Program-made: the position numbers and the translations under genes
Shown: one piece after another, positions 13,459 through 22,496 of the stretch
Numbering within the stretch: the stretch's first letter is position 1
How the letters are laid out: every line of letters starts with the position of its first letter
Source of the DNA: Beijerinckiaceae bacterium
GTDB taxonomy: Bacteria > Pseudomonadota > Alphaproteobacteria > Rhizobiales > Beijerinckiaceae
NCBI GenBank assembly: GCA_022702015.1
Contig: JAKONI010000118.1
Coordinates: 1 to 48,101 of the forward strand
Reading direction: 5' to 3'
Length of the DNA stretch: 48,101 nucleotides
Notes under the pieces: generated by a model
What the model was told of the DNA's origin: nothing
The model's database searches: none
The model's input: the letters and a program-made list of their open reading frames with translations, nothing else

Positions 13459-15669
13459 ATGCCAACCGTGCGGCCTCTCGCTATCCACGCCTCAGAAGAT
13501 GCCCGCATCGCGGCACTTAACGAGTACGATCTCATCGGCTCTGCTCCAGCGTCAGCCTTCACCAAGATCGTCAGCTTAGCCATACGGCTGTTTCAGGTCC
13601 CGACTGCCTTCGTTTCGCTTCTAGAACGCGACCGGCAGATCTTCCACGCCAAGGCCGGCCTTAGCCTATGCGAGACTGACCGAGAGGTCGCGTTTTGCTC
13701 GCACACCATCGCAGAGGATGACCTACTCGTCGTCCTTGACGCCGCCCTCGATCCACGCTTCCACGACAACCCACTCGTCACCGGGCCACCGCATATCCGC
13801 TTCTACGCCGGCATCCCCCTACAGACGCCTTCGGGCCATGCCATCGGCACATTTTGCCTCGCCGACGCGCGACCACGCAACAGCTTCTCCGACGAAGACC
13901 GGCAGATCCTGCGGCAGTTAGCGGATCTTATCTTGGACCGCATGGAACTGCGCCGGCTGGAGGTCGCCGAGCGAGCGAGTGAGTCCCGCTTCGTCCAGAT
14001 CGCATCGACCTCACCGGACAGTGTCATCTGTACCGACTCGACAGGTCTCATCACGTTCTGGAACACCGCCGCCGAGCAGATGTTCGGTTACACCGTTGCT
14101 GAGGCGGTCGGGCAGCCCGTCGACCTCATCGTGCCGGAACGGATGCGTGGTGGCCACGGTGGTGGCCTCCACCGCGTCGCCGGCGGTGGCAAGCCTCGGC
14201 TCTTGGGCAAGACCGTCGAGCTGCCGGCCCGGCACAAGGACGGGACTGAGTTCCTAATCGAGCTATCGCTGTCGCGCTGGCATGAGGAGGGGCGTGCCGC
14301 GTTCGGCTCGATCATACGGGACATCCGCGCGCGACGTGCCAATGAAGAGCGCTTGTTCCGGCTCGCTCACCTCGATCCGCTTACCGAGCTACCCAACCGT
14401 GCCGTGCTGTGCGAGCGGCTGAACGAAATTGTCACCGCCGCGCGTGTCGTGTCCGTGCTGATGTTCGACCTGGATGGCTTCAAAGAGATCAACGACAGCC
14501 ACGGCCATGCTACTGGTGATGCCGCGCTCAAGGCGATGGCGGCGCGCCTGCTGGCGTGCGTTCGCCCGATTGACACAGTCTCGCGACTCGGTGGCGACGA
14601 GTTCGTGTTGCTTATACCCGACGTTGGGGATCCGCTGCGGGCAGCAGAGGTGGCCGACACGATCATCGCAGCGGTCGCGGAACCGTTCGAGCACGAGGGA
14701 CAAACTCTGCGGCTCGGGACCAGCGTCGGTATCGCTGTCGCACCTGCGCATGGCGACAGCGCCGATGACCTACTCTCGTGCGCGGATCTAGCCCTGTATC
14801 AGGCCAAGAGCGACGGCCGGCATTGCCATCGGCTGTTCACCCCCATGCTACGGCAGCGAGCGCAGCAGGTCCACGCCTGTCGGGACGAACTAGGTCGGGC
14901 GGTGGAGCGCAGTGAGTTCGTGCTGTTCTACCAGCCCCAGGTGCGCCTCAGCGACGGCGGCTTGGTCGGGGCGGAGGCGTTGATCCGCTGGCAGCATCCG
15001 GAGCGCGGTCTGCTCACTCCAGTGGCGTTCCTCGATGTGCTGGACAAAAGCCGCTACGCCACGCTTGTCGGTGATTGGGTATTGCGTGCCGCTTGTGAGC
15101 AGGCGGTGGTGTGGCGTAATGCGGGATCCCCCGAGTTCCGCATAGGAGTGAACCTCTGCAGTGCCCAAGTGCAGCGCGGCGACTTGGCGGAGAGGGTCCG
15201 AACTATTTTGTCTGACACCGGCCTCCCGGCTGTTGGCCTTGAGCTGGAGATTACCGAGAACATTGTGCTGCGTCACGATGCTGAGGTGATCACTGCTCTG
15301 AGCGTGCTGCGCAAGGCCGGGGTGAGCATCGCCTTCGACGATTATGGTACTGGCTACGCCTCGCTCAGCCTGCTTAAACGCTTCCCCTTGACCCGGCTGA
15401 AGATCGACCGTTCGTTCGTGACAGGGATGCTGGCGTCACACCAGGATGTGACAATCGTGCAAGCGATCCTGCAGCTTGGACGGGGATTTAATTTATCGGT
15501 GATTGCCGAGGGTATCGAAACTGAGGCGGAATGCGCCCGTCTTCACGAAAAGGGATGCCAGGAGGGGCAAGGCTATCTGTTCGGTAAGCCGATGCCTGCC
15601 AACATATTCGCGACCCAGTTTGGCCTTGAGATCCATCACAAGCTGCAGACCACATCCGTCGCAGCCTGA
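13459..15669 (+). CDS. GAF-PAS-GGDEF-EAL cyclic-di-GMP signalling protein
   Basis: Encodes 736 residues, soluble, without membrane segments. Domains: GAF about 25-165 (FVSLLERDRQIFHAKAGL, CSHTI, YAGIPLQTPSG); PAS about 172-290; GGDEF about 300-460 with intact RLGGDEF (GGDEF from about residue 378) and an FDLDGFKEIND metal site; EAL about 475-725 with EALIRW near 506, the N-L, EITEN, FDDYGTGYASL (Asp near 627-628), KIDRSFV and AEGIETEAE motifs all present. Both cyclase and phosphodiesterase sites look complete, so the direction of activity cannot be read from sequence. The N-terminal GAF type (CSHTI...P.vt gpp.irFYAG.PL) is that of small-ligand or redox-linked sensors. It precedes a chemoreceptor gene. 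Confidence 0.95.
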   Translation: MPTVRPLAIHASEDARIAALNEYDLIGSAPASAFTKIVSLAIRLFQVPTAFVSLLERDRQIFHAKAGLSLCETDREVAFCSHTIAEDDLLVVLDAALDPRFHDNPLVTGPPHIRFYAGIPLQTPSGHAIGTFCLADARPRNSFSDEDRQILRQLADLILDRMELRRLEVAERASESRFVQIASTSPDSVICTDSTGLITFWNTAAEQMFGYTVAEAVGQPVDLIVPERMRGGHGGGLHRVAGGGKPRLLGKTVELPARHKDGTEFLIELSLSRWHEEGRAAFGSIIRDIRARRANEERLFRLAHLDPLTELPNRAVLCERLNEIVTAARVVSVLMFDLDGFKEINDSHGHATGDAALKAMAARLLACVRPIDTVSRLGGDEFVLLIPDVGDPLRAAEVADTIIAAVAEPFEHEGQTLRLGTSVGIAVAPAHGDSADDLLSCADLALYQAKSDGRHCHRLFTPMLRQRAQQVHACRDELGRAVERSEFVLFYQPQVRLSDGGLVGAEALIRWQHPERGLLTPVAFLDVLDKSRYATLVGDWVLRAACEQAVVWRNAGSPEFRIGVNLCSAQVQRGDLAERVRTILSDTGLPAVGLELEITENIVLRHDAEVITALSVLRKAGVSIAFDDYGTGYASLSLLKRFPLTRLKIDRSFVTGMLASHQDVTIVQAILQLGRGFNLSVIAEGIETEAECARLHEKGCQEGQGYLFGKPMPANIFATQFGLEIHHKLQTTSVAA

Positions 15670-15758
15670 TTTTACGTATGAAATAGGCTGGTGCGTGTAT
15701 CTTCACGTCGGCGTTCAAACGCTACGCCTTCATTTGGTTTGATGACATAGTGCGCCCC

Positions 15759-15880
15759 ATGCCGATCCGGGGTGAGCATCATTTCTCCCTGAAGCTGCAT
15801 GGTACCCAGAAGCCGCTCGCCCCGGTTCGGTTTGAGCGCTATTGGCGATGCTCTCATGGATGTGACGGCTGGCTGAGGCT
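15759..15880 (+). pseudogene. Remnant of an HNH-family gene (copy B)
   Basis: ATGCCGATCCGG followed by GTGAGCATC matches the first codons of the HNH copies at 12385 and 18213. After about 30 bases the match fades, but translation from 15815 on (VRFERYWRCSHGCDG) still resembles the IRFRRAKGRCEGCGR part of the family. No start-to-end frame remains. It lies in the gap between the c-di-GMP gene and the chemoreceptor gene. Confidence 0.6.
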
Positions 15881-15910
15881 GTCCACAGGTCTGACTGGGA
15901 GGGGCCAAGC

Positions 15911-17530
15911 ATGCCGAACACGTTTGGCCTGAACCGTACTCTTGGCGGCGCAATCGGCGTCATCGCGGTGGTGTCGGTTCTCAGCAGCGGCGTGGCGCTG
16001 CTTACATCCGGTCGCGTAAACGAAGCGACGGAGGCTCGGCGGCACTCGGTCCAAGTGCTACGCGACCTCGACGCGTTCACCATCGCCATGATCAACCAGG
16101 AAACCGGGTTGCGCGGCTATCTTCTGACCGGGCGGGAGACTAGCCTCGAACCCTACCAGTCCGGCAAGCAGGCTCTGGACGTAGTGATCAGCCGGATGAA
16201 CGGTCTGATACCCGCCGGGACAGAGTCGTCTCACTTGTTCTCGGACGCCGTGACGGCGGCCCGCGCCTGGCAAACGAATATCGGCGAGGCCGCGATACAC
16301 ATGGCAAGCGTCCCCGCGACGCGTCCCGATGCAGTCCGCCTGGAGGCCGAAGGCACGGGCAAGCGTCTGTTCGACAACTTTCGAGAAAAGCTCGTTGCAA
16401 TCGAGGCCTTGGAGGAGCGCAATCGTGCCGTGCTGGCTGAGCGCCTTGCATCCGCACAACGCCAAGCAGGTATCGCACTGTGGACGGGAGCACTGCTCAC
16501 GCTGATCATCTGCGCCGCCATCGCCGTTGCCATCAACCGTTTGATCGTCCGGCCGTTGACGCGTGTGATGAGCTTCGTCGAGCACGTCGGAGAAGGTGAC
16601 CTCTCGGGTACCCTTGACGATGGTGGTCACAACGAGATCGGTCGCCTCGGTCGCAGCCTCAACACAATGGTCGCTGGACTCGCTGACCTCGCCCGTACTA
16701 ACCGGGTAGCGACTGCTGATCTCAACGCCGCCGCCGCCGAGATCCGGGCCTCGGCGCAGCAGCAGGCGGCCTCGGTGGAGGAGCAGTTCGCCGCCGTGCA
16801 GGAGACGGCGGCAACGATGGACGAGATCACCCATTCCGGCGGGCAGATCTCGAAGCGGGCGAGCGAAGTGATCGCCACCGCCCAGGCCACCGCCAGGACG
16901 TCCCGCCAGGGCCTGCGGGCAGTCTCGGACAATGCCCAGGCCATGGACGCGATCCGCGAGCAGGCCGAGGCCGTAGCGGGCAACATCGTGAGCGTGTCGG
17001 AGAAGACGCAGGCGATTGGCGAGATTATCGAGAGCGTCAACGACATCTCGGAGCGCACCCACCTGCTCGCCCTCAATGCCGCCATCGAGGCGGCGGCGGC
17101 GGGTGAGAGCGGGCGCAGCTTCGCCGTCGTGGCTTCGGAGATGAAGCTTCTGGCCGATCAGGCCAAGGCCGCCACGGGTCAGGTTCGGGCGATCCTCGGG
17201 GAGATCCAGCGGGGCATCAACATCTCGGTAATGCTGACGGAGGAGGCGGTGAAGCGCTCCGCCGCCGGCAAGGCCCGCTCCGACGCGACTCAGCGCACCA
17301 TCGAGGAGATCGCCGCGCGGGTCGAGGAGGGCACGCTAACCTTTCAGCAAATCATCGCCTCGACCAACCAGCAGCAGCTCGGCATCGAGCAGGTGATGGG
17401 GGCGTTGCAGAACATCCGGCAGGCGAGCCAGCAGACGGCGGCCGGGACCCGGGAGGTGGAGGCCGCCTCCGCCAACATGACCGAACTCGCCCAAACGCTG
17501 ATGACTTTATCAGACCGCTACCGGCACTGA
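15911..17530 (+). CDS. Methyl-accepting chemotaxis protein with CHASE3 sensor
   Basis: Encodes 539 residues. TM1 about 10-32; periplasmic CHASE3-type domain with NQETGLRGYLLTGRE beginning near residue 62; TM2 about 187-210 (LWTGALLTLIICAAIAVAIN); HAMP to about 262 (GRLGRSLNTMV); a Gln/Ala-rich signalling coiled coil; the hairpin tip ERTHLLALNAAIEAAAAGE near 381. The tip differs slightly from the common ERTNLLALNAAIEAARAGE (His for Asn, Ala for Arg). Such receptors control CheA through the tip. No che genes are nearby. The conserved part from about 16740 on is more uniform in codon use than the sensor part. Confidence 0.93.
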   Translation: MPNTFGLNRTLGGAIGVIAVVSVLSSGVALLTSGRVNEATEARRHSVQVLRDLDAFTIAMINQETGLRGYLLTGRETSLEPYQSGKQALDVVISRMNGLIPAGTESSHLFSDAVTAARAWQTNIGEAAIHMASVPATRPDAVRLEAEGTGKRLFDNFREKLVAIEALEERNRAVLAERLASAQRQAGIALWTGALLTLIICAAIAVAINRLIVRPLTRVMSFVEHVGEGDLSGTLDDGGHNEIGRLGRSLNTMVAGLADLARTNRVATADLNAAAAEIRASAQQQAASVEEQFAAVQETAATMDEITHSGGQISKRASEVIATAQATARTSRQGLRAVSDNAQAMDAIREQAEAVAGNIVSVSEKTQAIGEIIESVNDISERTHLLALNAAIEAAAAGESGRSFAVVASEMKLLADQAKAATGQVRAILGEIQRGINISVMLTEEAVKRSAAGKARSDATQRTIEEIAARVEEGTLTFQQIIASTNQQQLGIEQVMGALQNIRQASQQTAAGTREVEAASANMTELAQTLMTLSDRYRH

Positions 17531-17537
17531 AGGAGCG

Positions 17538-17894
17538 TCAGGCCTCCGCAGAAGGCTGCTCGCCCCGTGGGTATACTGTCAGCCCAGCGAAGGTCTTTGC
17601 GCGGGCGATAAAATGATCGATCCGACCGATGCCTGCTTCGACTGCTGCCAAGAGATTGGCATCAGCCTCACGGATCTGGATATCGCTCGATGGCTCCTGC
17701 CTGCGCAGGTCCTCCAGTACGATGGCGAGGTGGTCCCGTTGCGTCTGCAGATCGGTCAGGATCACCTCGGCGCGGGCGTCTTGAAGGCTCACCGCCTGTC
17801 CGGAGTTGAGCAACCCCACTGCGGCAGTATCGACCCGCGCAAGTGAGGTTTGAGCCCCCCTCCACCGATGGAGCGGTATGATAGCTGCGCTCAT
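17538..17894 (-). CDS. Hypothetical helical protein, convergent with the chemoreceptor
   Basis: Encodes 118 residues from ATG 17894 (MSAAIIPLHRWRGAQ). Mostly helical with repeated Gln/Arg/Leu/Asp (LTDLQTQRDHLAIVLEDLRR), plausibly coiled coil. It ends 8 bases from the end of the chemoreceptor gene. A 27-base upstream extension is possible. No family recognised. Confidence 0.5.
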   Translation of the reverse strand: MSAAIIPLHRWRGAQTSLARVDTAAVGLLNSGQAVSLQDARAEVILTDLQTQRDHLAIVLEDLRRQEPSSDIQIREADANLLAAVEAGIGRIDHFIARAKTFAGLTVYPRGEQPSAEA

Positions 17895-18212
17895 GATCTT
17901 ACGTCCGCTCGGCTTCGGCATGTCACCGGGGGGATACCGTTCTATCAGGTGCGAGGATGCCTAAAAGATTGGTTACCGGTGTTCATCCATCACTTCCCAT
18001 CCACTGCCGCTGCCGCCCGTCATGAGCGTAGCCTCCTGCTGGGCGATGATGAGATGTCGATGCCAATCCTATCGCCTAATCGGCGAGGGTCGGACCCGAG
18101 TTTAACACTGGCTGAGGTCTCCTATCAGCGTCTGGACTCCACGTGCGGGAGGTGTACGATTTAGTGAGGTCTCGTATGCCTACGGTTCGGGGTAGTCACC
18201 GCATCCCCCGCC
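17895..18212. other. Gene-free interval
   Basis: No credible gene and no clear signal in these roughly 320 bases. It separates the minus-strand hypothetical gene from the HNH pseudogene and probably contains decayed sequence. Confidence 0.35.
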
Positions 18213-18635
18213 ATGCCGATCCGGCGTGAGCATCGCTTCTTCTACCCAGTCGACTAACCCCAGCTGTCGGCGGTGATCCGCTTCCGTCGCGCCAAGGGCC
18301 GCTGTGAGGGCTGCGGGCGTCCGCATGGGCAACTCGTCTGGCATCTCGGCGACGGACGCTGGTGGGACACTCAGGCTGGCTCCTGGCGTGACGGGGTAGG
18401 GCAGATCGTCTGCCTATCAGTCGATGCCGACGACGTGCTCAAGGCGGTACGCACGACGCGGGTGGTCTTGGCCACAGCTCATCGCAACCACGACACGTCC
18501 GATAACGCGAACGCCAACCTCGCGGCGTTCTGCCGGCGCTGTCACATAAACCATGACAGGCCCGAGCATCGGCGGCGGCGGACCTTACACAGGCGGAAGG
18601 CGTTGGGCGATCTGTTCGGTGGGCCCTACAGATAG
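18213..18635 (+). pseudogene. HNH-family gene with nonsense codon (copy C)
   Basis: The reading frame matches HNH copies A and D throughout: MPIRREHRFFYPVD, then TAA at 18255-18257 in place of the Ser or Trp codon at position 15, then PQLSAVIRFRRAKGRCEGCG and onward to CRRCH, RRKALGDLFGGPYR. Unlike copy A it keeps both zinc knuckles (CEGC and CRRC). Restart at a downstream GTG (18273, SAVIRF region) could still give about 120 residues. The single nonsense codon is the only clear lesion, so inactivation is probably recent. Confidence 0.8.
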
Positions 18636-18770
18636 CACAGTGCCGATTGAGTTGTTCAACCGTAGTGGGTCAAAGGCCGTAGGGCCGCTATGGGTGGATT
18701 TGAGACAGTCCGCTTACGAAGGTCGAAGTCGTGATACCGGACGTTCGGTCGTGTGAATGCGGGGTTGGGC

Positions 18771-20039
18771 TCAGGTCTTAGAGATCGCGTACACAAAGCT
18801 TGCGAGGCTCGCGCTGCGGACCGGACGGAATGGTTTGCCGCCAGCCTCGCAGAACCGCTTCACCAGAGTGGTCGCTTCGTGGCTGACGCACTCGACCGGG
18901 AAAAACACTCGCTCACTCCGGCTCACAAGCCCCGACAGCAGTGACAGGCTCTCCTCAATGCCGCCATCGTGGCTTAGAAGATCGCCGCCGCGAGCCTGTA
19001 CGAACCGGCGTAGCTGCGCCACCTGCCGGGGGCGTCCGCCGACGTAGAGCAGCGTCCGCCCGGTAAGGTCGAAACGCGCCGACGTAGAGCGTGCCTTTCG
19101 TCCTGGCGGCACATTTCTCTCGATCTCGTTGAGTAGGGCCTCAGCAGCCGCAAGTTCCGCCTCGGCGGCTTTCCGGCAGGCTGTTTCGGCAGCGAGACCC
19201 GCACTGAGCCTACCCGCAGCCTCAGTCAGGATGGCGAGTTTCTCCTCTAATGCCTCGGTGTGGGCGCGCTCGCGGTCGAGGCGAGCTTCCAACTGCACCT
19301 GGTCATCCCGCGCGATGCCGGCGATGGAGGCTGGGCTCTCGCGCGATAACCGCCGCTCGGCCTCGATCGACCGGTTGCGCTGGCTTAGGCCATCGCGCTG
19401 GCCCATCAGGTCTACAACCCGCCGTTCCAGGGATGCGACTGCCTCGTCGCGCTCGGTGAGGTTGGCTTCGAGTTGGCGCAGGCGGCGGATGTCGGCACGG
19501 TTTGACTGGCCGACGAGGTGCGAGAGCATGTGCACCTCGCCGAAGATCTCCTGCACCAGCGCCCAGTCGGTCGCGGGATGGGTGATCGCCGCCCAGTAAG
19601 CACCGGGGATCTCACCTCGCTCCAGGGACGCCTTCCACAGCGCCCGAACCGCTTCGGGCGAGTGTGCCTGCGCGAACCGCTCGATTTCACGCTCAAAGCG
19701 TCGATCCAGGGCCTTCTGGAGGAGCCGGGCCCCGCCTTCCTTGCGGCCGGCGATCTGGACGATCTCTCCGTGAAGCCGGTGCTCGCTGATCGTTCTGGCA
19801 TCCGGTCGCCCGAGTTTGGCGAGGATCGCCCGCGCTTCGGCATTAGTCAGGCAGGTGCCGACGATCGAGCAGTGAAGCGTGTCGGCTAGGTCCCAGATGC
19901 GATCACGGGGCTTATCGGCTGGATCGGCGACCTGCGGTGGCACGAAGGGCAGGTGTCCGACCGAGGCGAGGGCACGCAGTGCGGGACCGTCTAGATGGGC
20001 ATGGGGCGGCATTGGGATCTCGGCAACCGCTATATCCAT
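18771..20039 (-). CDS. DUF2325-domain protein with long coiled coil
   Basis: Encodes 422 residues from ATG 20039 (MDIAVAEIPMPPHAH). The N-terminal 160 residues form a helical conserved region (LADTLHCSIVGTCLTNAEAR). A Glu/Arg/Ala coiled coil runs about 185-320. The C-terminal domain, LTGRTLLYVGGRPRQVAQLR, then GGDLLSHDGGIEES and FPVECVSHEA, is DUF2325. In known genomes DUF2325 proteins of this length often lie next to molybdenum or redox genes; here it neighbours a ModE-like regulator and modA. Biochemical function is not established. Confidence 0.82.
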   Translation of the reverse strand: MDIAVAEIPMPPHAHLDGPALRALASVGHLPFVPPQVADPADKPRDRIWDLADTLHCSIVGTCLTNAEARAILAKLGRPDARTISEHRLHGEIVQIAGRKEGGARLLQKALDRRFEREIERFAQAHSPEAVRALWKASLERGEIPGAYWAAITHPATDWALVQEIFGEVHMLSHLVGQSNRADIRRLRQLEANLTERDEAVASLERRVVDLMGQRDGLSQRNRSIEAERRLSRESPASIAGIARDDQVQLEARLDRERAHTEALEEKLAILTEAAGRLSAGLAAETACRKAAEAELAAAEALLNEIERNVPPGRKARSTSARFDLTGRTLLYVGGRPRQVAQLRRFVQARGGDLLSHDGGIEESLSLLSGLVSRSERVFFPVECVSHEATTLVKRFCEAGGKPFRPVRSASLASFVYAISKT

Positions 20040-20076
20040 TCGGATACAGCAATGTGCCCAAAGAACGATGGCTTGC

Positions 20077-20445
20077 CTAGTGGGGGCCCGAAGCCGATCC
20101 GCTCTCCGCAGGCGCAACCGGTGCAGTGAGGCGATCGAGGAAGGGCGCTGCCGCCCGGTCCGCGGCTCGCTCGATCGCCCGATAATGGGCCACGAGATCG
20201 GCGCCGAGGGAGGACAGGCGCGCACCGCCACCTGCCTTTCCGCCGATCTGGGCGTCGACCACCGGCTGCCCGAAGCCTTTGTTCATTTCCCCAATGAGCA
20301 TCCAGGCCCGGCGATACGACATGCCGAGCGCTCGTCCGGCTGCGGAAATCGAACCGTGCTCGGCGATCATCTCGAGGAGCTGTACCTTGCCTGGACCGAT
20401 GCGCAGGCCCGGAGCGATGTCGATACGAATGCTCAGGCTTGCCAT
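20077..20445 (-). CDS. ModE-like winged-helix regulator without Mop domains
   Basis: Encodes 122 residues from the ATG preceded by GGAG (20445); an alternative ATG is 20478. IRIDIAPGLRIGPGKVQLLE, MIAEHGSISAAGRALGMSYR, RAWMLIGEMNKGFGQPVV and the Gly-rich wing (GGKAGGGARLSSLG) are the ModE N-terminal DNA-binding domain. Canonical ModE also carries molybdate-binding Mop domains at its C-terminus; these are absent here, but a lone Mop protein is encoded at 21407. Divergent from modA, with a ModE-like palindrome between them. Likely controls molybdate uptake. Confidence 0.85.
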   Translation of the reverse strand: MASLSIRIDIAPGLRIGPGKVQLLEMIAEHGSISAAGRALGMSYRRAWMLIGEMNKGFGQPVVDAQIGGKAGGGARLSSLGADLVAHYRAIERAADRAAAPFLDRLTAPVAPAESGSASGPH

Positions 20446-20530
20446 CGAGATTTCTCCATCGCCTCGTGCCATCGACAAACGCGCCAGCCGGTCGAGCCCG
20501 TGCAGTCACAGGATAGAAAGTGGCTTCCAG

Positions 20531-20554
20531 CGATATGTCTTGCTTGATATAGCG
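20531..20554. promoter_or_regulatory. Candidate ModE box upstream of modA
   Basis: CGATAT at 20531-20536 and ATATAGCG at 20547-20554 form an interrupted inverted repeat like the ModE operator (CGnTATAT ... ATATnnCG). It lies 36 bases before the modA start and 86 bases from the modE-like start, so it could control both. Confidence 0.6.
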
Positions 20555-20589
20555 CTGCCGACACATCCGTCGTGAGGACCGCTCCGAGC

Positions 20590-21369
20590 ATGCGCAGCCT
20601 GATCCGTACCGGCCTCGCCGCCGCCCTGTTGCTCGTCGCTGGTGTAGCGCAGGCAGCCGATACCGCGACTGTGTTCGCGGCGGCCAGCCTCAAGAACGCC
20701 CTCGACGATGCCGGCAAGGCGTTCACGGCGCAATCCGGGATCGCGATCAGGGCGAGCTACGCGGCATCCTCCGCCCTCGCCCGTCAAATCGAAGCCGGTG
20801 CGCCAGCCGATCTGTTCGCCTCAGCCGATCTCGAATGGATGGACTACCTGGCCAAGAAGAACCTCATCCGTCCTAACACCCGGGTGAACCTCCTCGGCAA
20901 CCACCTCGTCCTGATTGCGCCGCGCGACGCGAAGGAGAACGCAGTCGCCTTCACCCCAGAGGCGTTCGCGAAAGCGCTGGGTCCCGATGGTCGGCTGGCC
21001 ACCGGCGAGGTCAACTCGGTCCCGATCGGCAAGTACGCCAAGGTTGCCTTCGAGAAGCTTGGTCTGTGGGGCAGCATCCAGCCCCGTCTGGCTCAAGGCG
21101 ACAATGTGCGGGCGGCCTTGGCGCTGGTCTCGCGCGGCGAGGCACCTCTCGGCGTAGTCTATGAGAGCGATGCCCGCTCGGATCCCAGCGTGAAAATCGT
21201 CGGCGTGTTCCCGGCGGACAGTCACCCGCCGGTGGTGTACCCGTTCGCCGTCACCACGGACGCGAAGGGCGAGGGCGCACAGCGCTTCTTGGATTACCTC
21301 CGGAGCGCGGCGGCCAAACCCTTCTTCGAGGCTCAGGGCTTCAGCGTCTTGGACAGCGGCAAGCAGTGA
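20590..21369 (+). CDS. modA: Molybdate ABC transporter substrate-binding protein
   Basis: Encodes 259 residues from ATG 20590 with GTGAGGA upstream; an 18-base longer GTG start is possible. Signal peptide LIRTGLAAALLLVAGVAQAA. Mature ModA features: TVFAAASLKNALDDAGKAF, SYAASSALARQIEAGAPADL FASAD, IGKYAK, GVVYESDA. These line the oxyanion site of ModA (Ser/Ala-rich loops). No permease or ATPase (modB, modC) follows in this window, so it must work with components encoded elsewhere or be an orphan. Followed 37 bases later by the Mop gene. Confidence 0.93.
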   Translation: MRSLIRTGLAAALLLVAGVAQAADTATVFAAASLKNALDDAGKAFTAQSGIAIRASYAASSALARQIEAGAPADLFASADLEWMDYLAKKNLIRPNTRVNLLGNHLVLIAPRDAKENAVAFTPEAFAKALGPDGRLATGEVNSVPIGKYAKVAFEKLGLWGSIQPRLAQGDNVRAALALVSRGEAPLGVVYESDARSDPSVKIVGVFPADSHPPVVYPFAVTTDAKGEGAQRFLDYLRSAAAKPFFEAQGFSVLDSGKQ

Positions 21370-21406
21370 ACGGCCCCGTAGCGGGCGCAATGAAAAGGCA
21401 GACCTC

Positions 21407-21616
21407 ATGAAGATCAGCGCACGCAACGTCATCAAGGGCACGGTGGTCTCGATCGACAAGGGTGCCACCACGGCGCATGTGAAGATCGAGATCAGCCCCG
21501 GCCAGGTCGTCACATCCTCCATCACCAACGAGGCGGTCGACAGCCTGAAGCTCGTGGCCGGCGGCCAGGCTTACGCGGTGGTGAAGGCTTCTGACGTCAT
21601 GATCGCGGTCGACTGA
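21407..21616 (+). CDS. Molbindin (single Mop domain)
   Basis: Encodes 69 residues, the exact length of a Mop domain: MKISARNVIKGTVVSIDKGA, then VKIEISPGQVVTSSITNEAV, then GGQAYAVVKASDVMIAVD. Such proteins bind molybdate or tungstate as hexamers and buffer it in the cytoplasm. It lies between modA and a secreted protein (2 bases to the next start), clearly in the mod operon. It might supply the effector sensing that the ModE-like regulator lacks, but this is speculation. Confidence 0.92.
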   Translation: MKISARNVIKGTVVSIDKGATTAHVKIEISPGQVVTSSITNEAVDSLKLVAGGQAYAVVKASDVMIAVD

Positions 21617-21618
21617 CG

Positions 21619-22128
21619 ATGATCATCTCCCGCGCCCTTTTTGCTGCCGGACTGGTGGCCATCTCGACCGGAACGGCCACGGCGGAGGATGTACCGGCCT
21701 GTGCGAGCTTCGCGTGGTCCGTGGCGCGGGAGCGTTCCGCCTTCGGCGCGCCAGATCTGCCTGTGCTCGCGTCCGGTTCGGCTCTGCCGAGCGAAGCTGG
21801 TGCGGCGCAGCTGACCCTTAAACCTGTCGCCGAGATCGTGCTGCCCTTTCCCTCCGACAAAGCGGTGAAGCCCGATACGTTCGCAGGCTTCGTCACGGCC
21901 AAGGTCACGGCTGCGGGAACCTATCAAGTGACGCTCTCGAACGAGGCTTGGATTGACGTCAGCCAAGATGGACGCTCATCCCTTAAGCCAGCGGCCCACA
22001 GCGGCAAGGTGGGTTGCCCGGAGGTGCGCAAGAGCGTGCGCTTTGCGCTCGACGTCGGCACCGTGACGATTGAGATCAGTCGGGCGTCGAGCCCACAAAT
22101 CAAGCTCGACCTACTCAGGGCCGAGTAG
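21619..22128 (+). CDS. Secreted hypothetical protein of the mod operon
   Basis: Encodes 169 residues. Signal peptide MIISRALFAAGLVAISTGTA (cleavage near TAEDV). The mature part is beta-rich: FAGFVTAKVTAAGTYQVTLS, AWIDVSQDG, HSGKVGCPEVRKSVRFALD and VTIEISRASSPQIKLDLLR. This resembles small periplasmic beta-sandwich proteins that bind a partner or sugar. It starts 2 bases after the Mop stop, so it is co-transcribed. A role in periplasmic molybdate handling can only be guessed from context. Confidence 0.65.
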   Translation: MIISRALFAAGLVAISTGTATAEDVPACASFAWSVARERSAFGAPDLPVLASGSALPSEAGAAQLTLKPVAEIVLPFPSDKAVKPDTFAGFVTAKVTAAGTYQVTLSNEAWIDVSQDGRSSLKPAAHSGKVGCPEVRKSVRFALDVGTVTIEISRASSPQIKLDLLRAE

Positions 22129-22258
22129 CGGCACCCGAGCGAGGGGATCCTCAGCGTGCCTGCTCCGATCGGGGACAGAACGGCCGCTTTGGAGGAGCAC
22201 AAATCGGTGGTCTCGGCGGCTGGTATGGGTCGGTAGCGGCCGCTGCTGATGACCAAGA

Positions 22259-22432
22259 TCACCGTGGCAGCGTGATCCCCGCCGGCGGGGCCGGGCACCG
22301 TGTCGGGTCGCCTATGACCGCAAGGGCCAGCCAAGTCCCTAACGCCACAAGCACGGTGGTCCCAGCGGCTGTGGAGAGAACGGCTATCCGGATTTGTCGC
22401 CGATCGCGCGCCGTCTCGGCTTCAAGGTCCAT
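22259..22432 (-). CDS. Small single-span membrane protein
   Basis: Encodes 57 residues from ATG 22432 with AGGAGACCGGCG upstream. A charged N-terminus (MDLEAETARDRRQIR) precedes one strong transmembrane segment, IAVLSTAAGTTVLVALGTWL, and a short Cys/Pro-containing tail. No family. It lies on the same strand as a small coiled-coil gene upstream. Confidence 0.5.
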   Translation of the reverse strand: MDLEAETARDRRQIRIAVLSTAAGTTVLVALGTWLALAVIGDPTRCPAPPAGITLPR

Positions 22433-22496
22433 CGCCGGTCTCCTGGCGTCGAGGTGTATGACCGGGAAGGTAACGCGCAATTCCGCTTCTTGGCGC

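Noticed and set aside
16058..17062. 334-codon minus-strand frame opposite the chemoreceptor gene
   Set aside because: The plus strand encodes an unmistakable CHASE3-HAMP-MCP protein; the antisense frame has no domain and is an artefact of third-position GC.
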